From a bacterium (GTDB lineage Bacteria; NPL-UPA2; JAUVJM01), in NCBI GenBank assembly GCA_030606215.1, contig JAUWGW010000018.1:1-32593 (forward strand): 32,593 bases of DNA, in the 5' to 3' direction. The position numbers were made by a program, and so were the translations under genes. The notes beneath the pieces were generated by a model. That model was not told where the DNA came from. It worked only from the letters and a program-made list of their open reading frames with translations, and ran no database searches. Positions 1 through 8,235 of this stretch are shown here, in pieces; position 1 is the stretch's first letter, and each line of letters starts with the position of its first letter.

Positions 1-106
1 GTATCTTCGTTATCGCTGATGTCAACGTTGTCTTACCATGGTCTACATGCCCTATCGTCCCTATGTTTAAATGCGGCTTCTTCCTCTCAAATTTCTCCTT
101 TGCCAT
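1..106 (-). CDS. tuf: Elongation factor Tu, N-terminal part (runs off window)
   Basis: First 35 codons of EF-Tu, the GTPase that brings aminoacyl-tRNA to the ribosome. The minus strand reads [20 protein letters not shown] followed by [14 protein letters not shown]. This contains the P-loop GHVDHGKT and the typical EF-Tu amino terminus; the rest lies outside the window. The ATG at 106-104 is preceded by a strong ribosome site AGGAGG (complement of 115-120). It lies about 105 bp downstream of tRNA-Thr, the usual thrT-tuf arrangement, and is presumably co-transcribed from the promoter at 319-347. The identity is secure; whether other tuf copies exist is not visible. Confidence 0.97.
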   Translation of the reverse strand, partial: MAKEKFERKKPHLNIGTIGHVDHGKTTLTSAITKI

Positions 107-212
107 CTCCTATCCCTCCTTACTACTTGCTCCTGTCGTTACAATTTTCCGTATATAAAAAGACGTAAAACTCCCCTTTTTTCCCCGCTCAAGACCAAAA
201 ACGGCGAATTTT

Positions 213-288
213 TGGAGCCCACGACCGGAATCGAACCGGTGACCTCATGCTTACCATGCATGTGCTCTACCAACTGAGCTACATGGGC
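213..288 (-). tRNA. tRNA-Thr(GGT), CCA encoded
   Basis: The minus strand folds as a complete tRNA. The acceptor stem pairs GCCCATG with CGTGGGC, the anticodon stem/loop is ATGC-ATGGTAA-GCAT with anticodon GGT (Thr), and the T-arm is ACCGG-TTCGATT-CCGGT. The discriminator is T and CCA is encoded (213-215). It sits between a strong promoter and tuf, so it is probably processed from a tRNA-tuf transcript. Confidence 0.96.
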
Positions 289-318
289 ACAACTCTTTAA
301 TTAATCAAGCGAGAATGA

Positions 319-376
319 ATTTTACCAACCAATATTAATCCTGTCAACACTTTTTTTAAAAAACTTTTTTAAAAAA
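319..376 (-). promoter_or_regulatory. Strong sigma70-type promoter of tRNA-Thr/tuf with UP-like A/T tract
   Basis: On the minus strand a perfect -35 TTGACA (complement of 342-347) lies 17 bp from a -10 TAAAAT (complement of 319-324). Directly upstream (351-376) are alternating T6-7/A6 tracts, which resemble an RNA-polymerase UP element. The start site would fall about 25 nt before the tRNA. This is what one expects for a stable-RNA/EF-Tu transcript. Confidence 0.85.
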
Positions 377-447
377 CTTCTACAGATTCCTTTTCTTGCA
401 AGCGTGAACATTATTTGGTAAAATCACTGTGATAGTTTGAGTCAAAT

Positions 448-1656
448 TTAGGCATAAAAAGGCTCCAAAGTCCTCTTAAGTTTTCCATGGAGGTAGGCTA
501 TAGCTATACCGTAGTTGGTTATGGGGACCCTTTTAGCTTTTGCTTCATAGATTCTGCTTAAAGCTTCTTTCCTATTTAACATACAACCACCGCAATGGAT
601 AATCAGTTTATACTCTTTTAAATCAGAAGGAAAATCATGTCCAGAATAAACATCAAAGTTTATCTTACTACCGACTCTTTGATTAATCCATCTGGGGATT
701 TTTACTCTTCCAATGTCATCACTTATAGGATGATGAGTGCAGGCCTCAGCAATTAAGATTTTATCATCCGCTCTCAGCTTACCTAGATTTTCCGTTCCTT
801 TAACCAGCTCTTTCAAATCGCCTTTTGAACGGGCAAAAAGAATGGAAAAACTTGTAACTAAAACGTCATCTGGTACCTGCTTAAAAACTTCTTCAAATGC
901 CTGAGAGTCAGTTACTACCATTTTTGGTTTTTGTTTTAAATTGTTAATGGATGCCAAAATATTCCTTTCATTTACTATCAGACAGGTCGCTTTTTTTTCT
1001 AATATTTCTCTTATTGTCTGTTGCTGGGGTAAAATTAATCTTCCCTTAGGTGCTTGCTTGTCTATGGGAATAACTAAAATAACTAAATCTTCTTTCTTGA
1101 TGAGATCTGAAATAAGAGGGGGAGGATTTATCCACTCATCTGGTAACAACTTAATAAGCTTATTTTTTACTTTCGCAGTTGTTTCCCAATTTCTGTTTAA
1201 CGTACAGGTTTCAACATAATGAATTTTTTCTTTATTTAATCTCCCTTTTAAATCCTTGTCTGGTGAAAAAAGGTCTATTTTATTTAAAATGACTAAGATA
1301 GGGGTATTTCTTTTTCTTGTTTCTTCTAAAATTTTTTCCTCATACTCTGTCCATCTATTTGCCTCTGTAACTAAAAGGCTAATGTCAGCGCGCTCAAAAA
1401 CCTTACAGGTCTTGTTAATCCTTAATTCTCCTAATGCACCAAAATCATCCAATCCCGCAGTATCAATAAATAAAACCGGACCAATAGGTAATAGTTCCAT
1501 TGGTTTCTCAACTGGGTCAGTAGTTGTGCCAGCAATTTCAGAAACAATTGAAACCTCTTGACGAGTTATAGCATTAAGTATTGAGGATTTACCTGCATTT
1601 CTCCTACCAAAGATGGCTATATGGAGACGCAGACCTTTTGGTGTTTTTTGTTGCAT
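448..1656 (-). CDS. hydF: HydF, GTPase scaffold for [FeFe]-hydrogenase maturation
   Basis: 402 aa. HydF carries the 2Fe precursor of the H-cluster and hands it to HydA. Visible GTPase motifs: P-loop GRRNAGKSS near residue 17, TTTDP (switch I), DTAGL (G3) and NKID (G4) in the first 160 residues. The C-terminal cluster-binding domain keeps the expected cysteines in EACTHHP and HCGGC. The start ATG is preceded by AGGAG at 10 nt. It overlaps the end of hydE by 40 bp and is the last gene of the rrf2-hydCBAGEF operon. Family length and all motifs are intact, so it is probably functional. Confidence 0.95.
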   Translation of the reverse strand: MQQKTPKGLRLHIAIFGRRNAGKSSILNAITRQEVSIVSEIAGTTTDPVEKPMELLPIGPVLFIDTAGLDDFGALGELRINKTCKVFERADISLLVTEANRWTEYEEKILEETRKRNTPILVILNKIDLFSPDKDLKGRLNKEKIHYVETCTLNRNWETTAKVKNKLIKLLPDEWINPPPLISDLIKKEDLVILVIPIDKQAPKGRLILPQQQTIREILEKKATCLIVNERNILASINNLKQKPKMVVTDSQAFEEVFKQVPDDVLVTSFSILFARSKGDLKELVKGTENLGKLRADDKILIAEACTHHPISDDIGRVKIPRWINQRVGSKINFDVYSGHDFPSDLKEYKLIIHCGGCMLNRKEALSRIYEAKAKRVPITNYGIAIAYLHGKLKRTLEPFYA

Positions 1657-2624
1657 TTTAAGGAATCTCCTCTGTCTTGAGAAATTAATCTTTTCGCCTT
1701 AAAGATTACTTCTTTGGCTCTTTCTAAATTTATTCTCACTTTATTATCATAAATGGCATAATCCTTTCGATAATATTCAGGAGTAAAATCGGGCATAAGG
1801 ACATTACAACCTGCATTAAGGCCTGAAAGCTGCCCTTGAGCAGGATTTAAAGTGGCTAATGCAGTGGTAGCAGGTAGATGAGTATTTTTAGTAAGTATGC
1901 GACTAAGGGCTAAAACCTTCAATGTTAGTTCTAAACTCCCACAAGGAAAATCCCTTAAAGGGGTATCTTTTTGTGGAATAAATGGACCGATTCCTGCCAT
2001 ATCTACATCTAAATTTTTAAAAATCAAAATATCATCTGCTAAATCTCTTAAAGTTTGACGAGGTAGCCCAACAATATTTCCTGCTCCAATTTGATAATCT
2101 AATTTTTTAAGATATTCTATAGTTTCGAGTCTTCTTTTTAGAGTCTGACATGGATGAAGTCTTTCGTAAAGCTTGGGATTAGCTGTTTCATGTTTTAAGA
2201 GATATCTGTCAGCCCCAGCGTCTTTAAAAGCTTTATAATCATCAAATGGTCTTTCTCCTATAGATAAAGTCATAGCAATTTGAGGATTTTCTTTTTTTAT
2301 TTTTTTAATAATTCCCGATAACATCTTTTGACTAAATCCAAAATCATCCCCTGATTGCAAAACAATTGTTCTTACTCCCCATTGGATTATCTGACTGGAT
2401 AGTTTTATTATTACAGAGGGAGACATCCTATAGCGAGAAACTTTTTTGTTTTCCCAACGAAGACCACAATAAAGACAACTGCGAGAGCAGTGATTAGAAA
2501 ACTCGATTATTCCTCTAATATGAACCTCATCGCCCACATAATCCCTCCGAACCTTACCTGCTTCCTTAAAAAGTCCTACGGGACTTTTTTCTTCTAATCT
2601 TTCTATAATTTCTTTTCTATCCAT
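1617..2624 (-). CDS. hydE: HydE, radical SAM maturase of [FeFe]-hydrogenase
   Basis: 335 aa. HydE is a radical-SAM enzyme that acts on the HydG-derived Fe(CO)2(CN)Cys synthon on the way to the 2Fe subcluster of HydA. The SAM [4Fe-4S] motif CX3CX2C is seen as CSRSCLYC around residue 45. Length fits the family (about 350). The ATG at 2624 has only a closely placed AAGGA, so translation may be coupled to hydG, whose stop lies 44 nt upstream. It overlaps hydF by 40 bp. Position between hydG and hydF and the lack of biotin-synthase context make HydE rather than BioB the clear choice. Confidence 0.94.
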   Translation of the reverse strand: MDRKEIIERLEEKSPVGLFKEAGKVRRDYVGDEVHIRGIIEFSNHCSRSCLYCGLRWENKKVSRYRMSPSVIIKLSSQIIQWGVRTIVLQSGDDFGFSQKMLSGIIKKIKKENPQIAMTLSIGERPFDDYKAFKDAGADRYLLKHETANPKLYERLHPCQTLKRRLETIEYLKKLDYQIGAGNIVGLPRQTLRDLADDILIFKNLDVDMAGIGPFIPQKDTPLRDFPCGSLELTLKVLALSRILTKNTHLPATTALATLNPAQGQLSGLNAGCNVLMPDFTPEYYRKDYAIYDNKVRINLERAKEVIFKAKRLISQDRGDSLKCNKKHQKVCVSI

Positions 2625-2668
2625 ATCCTTATACTATATACTATCTCGTGCAAGAAAGTGATGAAATT

Positions 2669-4156
2669 TCAAAAATAAAGGTCTCTTTCCCCATTTTCTA
2701 TTCTTTTATAGTATTGAATAAACTTAAGGTACACTTGAGGTAACTTCTCTTTAATCTCACTAATTTCCCTATTTATAATTCTCTCACCTATTTTTTGGGT
2801 TTCCTGACTCGCAAAATCATCTAACCATTCCCTAAAGGTTAAGACTGCATTGAGTTTGCAAAACCATCTTTCTTTGCCATGCTTTAATAAATCCATAATA
2901 CATTTCCCTGTCCTCCCGCATCTATAGCCAGCAGTACAGAATGAGGTTATGTATCCATTCAAAGCAAACTCTCTTATTACCTCATCAAGACTTCTTGTAT
3001 CACCTAAAAAGAACTGTTGCCGTTCTCCTTCTTGTTCAGTATATCTATCACTATAGGCACCAATACCAATTCTGGTGGAAGCATCTGTTTGAGTACATCC
3101 TAAAGGAATTACTTCTCTTCTAATCTTAGGTGTTTCTCTTGCCGTTAAAATCATACCGGTATAGGGAACGGAAAGTCTGATTACTGCAATTAGTTTTTTA
3201 AAATCCTCGTCTGAAACTTTATATTTTGCCTGTTGAATAAAAGGGGTATTGGCTGCTGGCTCCAAACGTGGGAAAGAAATTGTATGAGGGCCCACGCCAA
3301 AGTGTTTCTCTAAATCTATAGTATGATATAAAAGACCCATAACTTCAAATCGCCAATCATAAAGCCCAAATAAAACTCCAATGGCAACATCATCTATACC
3401 TGCTTCTTGCGCCCGGTGTAATACATAAAGTCTCCATCTGTAATTTGATTTTATGCCCGCAGGGTGAACTTTTCTGTAAGTTAAGTGGTGATATGTTTCC
3501 TGGAATACCTGATATGTTCCAATACCTACTTCTTTTAAAATTTTTAGTTTCTCAATGGACATTGGAGGAGCATTTATATTAACACGTCTAATTTCACCAT
3601 TTCCTACTTTTGTCTCATAAATTGTCCTTATTGTATCGACGATATAATCTATATCTGATAGAGGGTGTTCTCCATAAACTACGATAAGGCGCTTATGCCC
3701 CAAAGATACAAGTACCTCTGTTTCTCTTCTTACTTCATCTAAGGTTAATCTCCTTCTTACTTCTTTAGTGTTTTCTTTCCTAAAAGCACAGTAAAGACAG
3801 CTATTCACACAGAAATTACTGCAATAAAGGGGAGCAAATGTTACAATCCGATTATCATAAACACATTTCTTAATCTGGCCTGCTGCCTGAAAAATCTGAC
3901 CCCATAAATCTTTATCTTCTACATTTAAAAGTGCGGCTGTCTCATCCGGCTCTAATCTCTCAATATTAAGGGATTTCTGAATAATATCTCTTACTTTATT
4001 TTTTTGAGGATTCCTATTTTTCCTTAAGATCTCCTCTATCTTTTCATCATTTATAAAATCTTTTCCATCTTCCATAAAATGGGTAATCTCATCTTCTCTA
4101 ATTACATTCTTTATCCAGTCGCTAATTGATAAATCAGTAACTAATTGAACATTCAA
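2669..4156 (-). CDS. hydG: HydG, tyrosine lyase making CO and CN for the H-cluster (variant C-terminal motif)
   Basis: 495 aa. HydG is a radical-SAM tyrosine lyase that makes the Fe-bound CO and CN ligands of the H-cluster. The SAM cluster motif CVNSCLYC (CX3CX2C) is present near residue 117, followed by the TIM-barrel region. The C-terminal auxiliary cluster is unusual. Classical HydG has CTAC...C (CX2CX22C), but here the sequence is FCTAGYRCGRTGKC (C407, G410, C413, C419) with the last cysteine in WFC (C433). First and last cysteines keep the classical 26-residue spacing while the middle one is Gly. New cysteines lie 3 and 9 residues after it. The gene is 17 nt after hydA in the same operon. 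It could be a natural HydG subclade. Confidence 0.94.
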   Translation of the reverse strand: MNVQLVTDLSISDWIKNVIREDEITHFMEDGKDFINDEKIEEILRKNRNPQKNKVRDIIQKSLNIERLEPDETAALLNVEDKDLWGQIFQAAGQIKKCVYDNRIVTFAPLYCSNFCVNSCLYCAFRKENTKEVRRRLTLDEVRRETEVLVSLGHKRLIVVYGEHPLSDIDYIVDTIRTIYETKVGNGEIRRVNINAPPMSIEKLKILKEVGIGTYQVFQETYHHLTYRKVHPAGIKSNYRWRLYVLHRAQEAGIDDVAIGVLFGLYDWRFEVMGLLYHTIDLEKHFGVGPHTISFPRLEPAANTPFIQQAKYKVSDEDFKKLIAVIRLSVPYTGMILTARETPKIRREVIPLGCTQTDASTRIGIGAYSDRYTEQEGERQQFFLGDTRSLDEVIREFALNGYITSFCTAGYRCGRTGKCIMDLLKHGKERWFCKLNAVLTFREWLDDFASQETQKIGERIINREISEIKEKLPQVYLKFIQYYKRIENGERDLYF

Positions 4157-4173
4157 TTTTTTGCCTTCTCTAT

Positions 4174-5895
4174 TTAGTATCTGTTTCTTTTAGTATAACT
4201 TGTATGTAAAAGTTTGTGTGCCTTCTCGCTCAAGGGTTTACCTAAAAATTCCTTATAAAGTGTAATAATAGCAGGATTTTGGTGGGATTTCCTGATGGGC
4301 TTATTTTTATCTTCTTGATATAGACTTTTAGCTCTCGCTTTCCTGATTTCAAGATTTGTGGGCATAGGCTGACCCCCTCCTCCAAGACATCCTCCAGGGC
4401 AAGCCATTATTTCAATAAAATGATAAGGAGATTTACCCTTTTGAACCTCCTCTAACAAAACTTTAGCATTAGATAACCCATGAGCAATTGCAACTTTTAA
4501 ACTTAAACCATTTAGATTTATTTCTGCATTCTTTATTCCTTGCATACCTCTTACCTCTTCAAATTCTATCCGGGGTAAAGTTCTTCCTGTTACAATTTCA
4601 TAAGCAGTTCTGAGCGCTGCCTCCATCACCCCTCCTGTAGCTCCAAAAATTACTCCTGCGCCAGAAGATATTCCCAAAGGTTTATCAAAATCTTCATTGG
4701 GTAAATTAACAAAATCTATCCCTGCTTCTTTAATCATTCGGGCTGCTTCCCTTGTAGTTAGCACTACATCTACATCCTGCACTCCTGATGCTTTCATTTC
4801 AGGACGTTGTGCCTCAAACTTTTTTGCTACACAGGGCATAATAGAGACAACACACATATCTTGAGGTTTAATACCTGCTTTTTGAGCATAATAGGTTTTA
4901 GCTATAGGGCCAAACATCTGCTGGGGAGATTTACAGGTGGAGAGATATTCCAAACACTCAGGGAAGAAATGCTCAATATACTTTATCCATCCTGGAGAAC
5001 AAGAGGTGACCATAGGAAGAGTACCTTTATTTTTTATCCTCTCTATCAACTCATGCGCCTCTTCCATAATGGTTAAATCTGCACCAAATTGGGTATCAAA
5101 GACTCTATCAAAACCCAATCTTCGCAGCGCTGTCACCATTTTACTGGTAACTAAACTTCCTGGTGGCATACCAAATTCCTCCCCAATAGCTGCTCTTACT
5201 GCAGGGGCAGTCTGGACTACCACGAACTTTTTTGGATTAGAAATCACTTCCCATGCCTCATCCACTACGGTTCTCTCTCGCAATGCGCCAGTGGGGCAGG
5301 CAAGAATACACTGACCGCAGGTAGTACATTCTACATTATTCAATCCTTTATTAAAAAAGGTTAAAACTTGAGTTCTTCCACCTCGATTAACAAATTCAAT
5401 TGCACCTACAGATTGAATTTCAGAACATACCCTTATACATCTACTACATTGAATACATTTATTGGGGTCTCTTATTATGGCAGGAGAAGTAGTATCAGGT
5501 TCGTAATGATATTTCCTTGCCTTTTTAAATCTTAATTCTCTTACCCCTAAATCGTAAGCTAATTTTCCTAATTCACAGGTTTGACTTCTCTCACAGGTAA
5601 AGCAATCTTCAGGGTGATTGGCTAAAAGTAATTCTACAATCATTTTTCTTGCTCGTCTTATGCGAGCAGTGTTTGTCCTTACCACCATACCTTCTTCTAC
5701 TACAGTTGCACAAGAAGGTTCTAGGCGTGGTCTTCGGTCTATCTCTACTACACAAATTCTGCAGGCTCCATAAATAGACAAATCCTCGTGGTAACAAAGA
5801 TGGGGAATATCAATATTCATTTTTTTTGCTGCCTCAAAGATAGTAGTCTCTTTGGGAACCCGTACCTTTTGGCCATCAATGGTTAGGTTAATCAT
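4174..5895 (-). CDS. hydA: HydA, catalytic subunit of NADH-type [FeFe]-hydrogenase
   Basis: 573 aa, cytoplasmic. It reduces protons or oxidises H2 at the H-cluster. Domains in order: plant-type [2Fe-2S] (C34, C45, C48, C62), His-ligated [4Fe-4S] (HPEDCFTC...C, about 93-110), two [4Fe-4S] ferredoxin motifs (CIQCSRCIRVC and CTTCGQCILAC, about 145-205), then the H-domain. H-cluster signatures are L1 TSCSPGW (Ser in place of the second Cys of the common TSCCP), L2 MPCVAKKFE and L3 MACPGGCLGGGG. No extra C-terminal [2Fe-2S] domain as in the larger Thermotoga-type HydA. It sits with hydB and hydC, so it should exchange electrons with NAD(H) through the FMN subunit. Confidence 0.95.
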   Translation of the reverse strand: MINLTIDGQKVRVPKETTIFEAAKKMNIDIPHLCYHEDLSIYGACRICVVEIDRRPRLEPSCATVVEEGMVVRTNTARIRRARKMIVELLLANHPEDCFTCERSQTCELGKLAYDLGVRELRFKKARKYHYEPDTTSPAIIRDPNKCIQCSRCIRVCSEIQSVGAIEFVNRGGRTQVLTFFNKGLNNVECTTCGQCILACPTGALRERTVVDEAWEVISNPKKFVVVQTAPAVRAAIGEEFGMPPGSLVTSKMVTALRRLGFDRVFDTQFGADLTIMEEAHELIERIKNKGTLPMVTSCSPGWIKYIEHFFPECLEYLSTCKSPQQMFGPIAKTYYAQKAGIKPQDMCVVSIMPCVAKKFEAQRPEMKASGVQDVDVVLTTREAARMIKEAGIDFVNLPNEDFDKPLGISSGAGVIFGATGGVMEAALRTAYEIVTGRTLPRIEFEEVRGMQGIKNAEINLNGLSLKVAIAHGLSNAKVLLEEVQKGKSPYHFIEIMACPGGCLGGGGQPMPTNLEIRKARAKSLYQEDKNKPIRKSHQNPAIITLYKEFLGKPLSEKAHKLLHTSYTKRNRY

Positions 5896-5923
5896 ATCTG
5901 CTCTGCCATTCTTAAAAACCTTT

Positions 5924-7189
5924 TTACATAGGGCAAATCTTCAGCTTGCATTTCTTTTTTGAAATATGTTCCTTAAATTCACCGGGAAACTTCTCTATGA
6001 TAGACCTAACTGCATTAAGTGCTGCCTGACCCAATCCACAGCGAGAGGTATCATACATCACTTCTTGTAGCTCTTTTAAAAGCAGAATATCACTTAAATT
6101 CCCTTGACCCTGGGTAATATTTGCAAAAATCTCCCGTGTACGTTTTGTGCCCTCTCGACAGGGGGCACATTTTCCGCAAGATTCATAATCAAAAAATTCT
6201 GCACATCTTTTAGCTAAATCTACTATGCAGCGGCTATCATTTATTATAATTACTGCCCCTGAACCTAACATACTACCTGCTTTTTGCACGCTGGGATAAT
6301 CCAAGGTTATATTTAACTCTTTATCAGTCAAAAGATTGCTGGAAACTCCACCTGGCAATATCGCTTTGAGCTTTCCTCGTACACCTTGACCACATTTTTC
6401 TATCAATTCTTTTAAAGTAATATTTGCAGGGAGTTCATATACTCCGGGCCTGTTAACATCTCCAGAAAGGCAATATAATTTTGTCCCACAAGATAAAGGA
6501 GAACCTATTTGAGAAAACCAATCTCCACCCTTTAAAATAATCTCTGGAATATTTGCGAATGTCTCTACATTATTTAAAACTGTTGGCTTATTCTTAAATC
6601 CAACAAATGTAGGGAAAGGTGGCTTTACCCGAGATTGTCCTTTTTTACCTTCCAGTGAATCTAAAAGGGCAGTCTCCTCTCCACAAACATAGCTGCCAGC
6701 ACCTCGGAAAAGCGTGATTTTAAAGGAAAAATTAGAGCCAAGAATATTCTTCCCTAAGAAATTATTCCTCTCTGCTTCTTCTATTGCCCTTTTTAAGATT
6801 TCATAAGCCTTGAAATACTCTCCTCGGATATAAATAAAACCTTCTTCGGCGCCAACGGTAAACCCACAGATAATCATTGCCTCCAGAACCAAATGGGGGT
6901 CATTTTCTAAGATGATTCTATCTTTAAAAGTACCCGGTTCACCCTCGTCAGCATTACAAACCACATATTTAGGATATTCTTTACACTTTTTGGCGAATTC
7001 CCATTTTAATTCCGTAGGAAATGCTGCACCACCCCTACCTACCAATTTAGATTTCTTGATTTCAAATAGAATTTGGTCTGGCTTCATCTTAAGGGCTTTT
7101 TTAAAAGCATTATAGCCCCCTTCTTTTAGATAACTATCTATATTCCCTTTATAGCCTCTCTTTTCTATATTCTTTAAGACCACTTTCAT
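5924..7189 (-). CDS. hydB: HydB, NuoF-like FMN/NAD(H) subunit of the hydrogenase (short form)
   Basis: 421 aa. It binds NAD(H), FMN and one [4Fe-4S] cluster. Seen: GRGGAAFPTELKW and CNADEGEPGTFKDR (FMN/NAD fold), GAGSYVCGEETAL, and the cluster motif CGKCAPC with the fourth Cys in SRCGLG. Compared with about 600-aa bifurcating HydB proteins it lacks the N-terminal thioredoxin-like [2Fe-2S] domain. It also stops at KKKCKLKICPM, where the C-terminal two-cluster ferredoxin would normally start. Its ATG overlaps the hydC stop by 4 bp, so it is translationally coupled. It is probably the NADH-oxidising module that feeds HydA. Confidence 0.92.
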   Translation of the reverse strand: MKVVLKNIEKRGYKGNIDSYLKEGGYNAFKKALKMKPDQILFEIKKSKLVGRGGAAFPTELKWEFAKKCKEYPKYVVCNADEGEPGTFKDRIILENDPHLVLEAMIICGFTVGAEEGFIYIRGEYFKAYEILKRAIEEAERNNFLGKNILGSNFSFKITLFRGAGSYVCGEETALLDSLEGKKGQSRVKPPFPTFVGFKNKPTVLNNVETFANIPEIILKGGDWFSQIGSPLSCGTKLYCLSGDVNRPGVYELPANITLKELIEKCGQGVRGKLKAILPGGVSSNLLTDKELNITLDYPSVQKAGSMLGSGAVIIINDSRCIVDLAKRCAEFFDYESCGKCAPCREGTKRTREIFANITQGQGNLSDILLLKELQEVMYDTSRCGLGQAALNAVRSIIEKFPGEFKEHISKKKCKLKICPM

Positions 7190-7659
7190 CTTTTAGCTTT
7201 ATATTGAAGAATTACCTTTTTTACTTTTTTAGGCGTCAAATTTCCATAAACTTCTTTATTGACCATCATAGCCGGCGCCTTATCACAAAGACCTAAACAG
7301 GAAACTGCCTCTATAGTAAATTTTTTATCTTTTGTAGTTTGGCCTGTTTCAATATTTAATTCATCTTTTAACGTCTCTAAAATCTTTTTTGAACCTCTAA
7401 GATAACAAGGCAAAGATACGCAAATACGAATAACATACTTACCCTGTCTTTGCAGATTAAACATAGAATAAAAAGTAGCTACACTATAAACCTCAACTGG
7501 AGGTAGATTTAACTCTTTAGCTAAAAATGTAATAATCTCTTCTGTCAAATATCCGCATTTTTCACAAGCAACATGGAGACAGGGCAGTAGTGCTTCATTC
7601 TTATTCCCACATTCTTTTAGCACCATCTTTAGCTCTCTCTCACATTTTGCCAAAGACAT
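7186..7659 (-). CDS. hydC: HydC, NuoE-like [2Fe-2S] subunit of the hydrogenase
   Basis: 157 aa, thioredoxin-like [2Fe-2S] protein of the NuoE/HydC family. The four ligands are visible as CVSLPC (CX4C) and CLGLC (CX3C). It forms the electron relay beside HydB. The start has an ideal GGAGG site 7 nt upstream of ATG 7659. It lies 11 nt after the rrf2 stop and overlaps hydB by 4 bp. The N-terminal part carries extra cysteines (residues about 6-37), normal for helical NuoE starts. Confidence 0.93.
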   Translation of the reverse strand: MSLAKCERELKMVLKECGNKNEALLPCLHVACEKCGYLTEEIITFLAKELNLPPVEVYSVATFYSMFNLQRQGKYVIRICVSLPCYLRGSKKILETLKDELNIETGQTTKDKKFTIEAVSCLGLCDKAPAMMVNKEVYGNLTPKKVKKVILQYKAKR

Positions 7660-7670
7660 CTTACCGCCTC

Positions 7671-8120
7671 CTATCTTGCCTTTATCTTACCATGTATATT
7701 TTTGGTAGACTTATTAAGAAGACTTAACAGAGACTTAGAATCCATTATCTCCTTTAATTTGATTGTAGCTTCTTCAAAGAACCTTTGCGCCCCACACCTG
7801 CCACATAACGGACAGTTATAACATCCTTTCTTGTCCATAAGAATACAAGGGGTTAGAGCAATTGACTCTCCTACACATTTTAAAATATCTCCAATACTAA
7901 TATTAGAGGGCGCTTTTGCTAACAAAAAACCTCCTTTAGGGCCACGGACACTTTTGACAAAACCACATTTTTTGAGTCTGATAAATAGCTGCTCAATATA
8001 ATCTATAGAAATTCTTTCTTTTTCAGAAATATGCTTAACAGAAACAGGGCCTTCCCCATAATGTTTTAGGAGGGCAATCATCAGTCTAATTCCATATCTT
8101 CCTTTGGTGGATATTTTCAT
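7671..8120 (-). CDS. Rrf2-family Fe-S/redox transcription regulator
   Basis: 149 aa. The N-terminus MKISTKGRYGIRLMIALL is the typical Rrf2 winged helix. A Cys-rich segment follows at about residue 90-115 (TPCILMDKKGCYNCPLCGRC), where IscR-like members ligate an Fe-S cluster. It is first in the operon, directly upstream of hydC, and a strong IscR-type operator overlaps the promoter. It therefore probably senses Fe-S or redox state and controls hydrogenase expression as well as itself. The ribosome site AAGGA abuts the ATG, unusually close. Assignment to the family is firm; the signal is inferred. Confidence 0.9.
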   Translation of the reverse strand: MKISTKGRYGIRLMIALLKHYGEGPVSVKHISEKERISIDYIEQLFIRLKKCGFVKSVRGPKGGFLLAKAPSNISIGDILKCVGESIALTPCILMDKKGCYNCPLCGRCGAQRFFEEATIKLKEIMDSKSLLSLLNKSTKNIHGKIKAR

Positions 8121-8123
8121 TCC

Positions 8124-8195
8124 TTAAGTATTTCCACGCTTGATCTGTACCTTAGCCATCTTTCTTTTAGTTTCTAATACTAGACCCTCTTCCAT
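8124..8195 (-). other. Possible 23-codon leader ORF before rrf2
   Basis: Between the hyd promoter and rrf2 there is a 23-codon frame (MEEGLVLETKRK then MAKVQIKRGNT) whose TAA lies 3 nt before the rrf2 ATG. Its ATG is only 11 nt below the -10 box, so it would be read from a leader of a few nucleotides. It might supply ribosomes to rrf2, whose own Shine-Dalgarno is too close. It is short enough to be chance. Confidence 0.25.
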
Positions 8196-8206
8196 CTTAG
8201 TTTAAT

Positions 8207-8235
8207 TTTATAACATATACGAGTATTTTAGTCAA
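8207..8235 (-). promoter_or_regulatory. Promoter of the rrf2-hydCBAGEF operon
   Basis: Minus strand: -35 TTGACT (complement of 8230-8235), 17-bp spacer, -10 TATAAA (complement of 8207-8212). This gives a leader of about 80 nt before rrf2. The -35 box lies inside the palindromic operator described separately, so a bound regulator would block RNA polymerase. Confidence 0.8.

Noticed and set aside
71-277. A 68-codon plus-strand frame ending in EPTTGIEPVTSCLPCMCS
   Set aside because: It runs antisense over tuf and tRNA-Thr. The EPTTGIEPVT string is the well-known false translation of the reverse strand of a tRNA.
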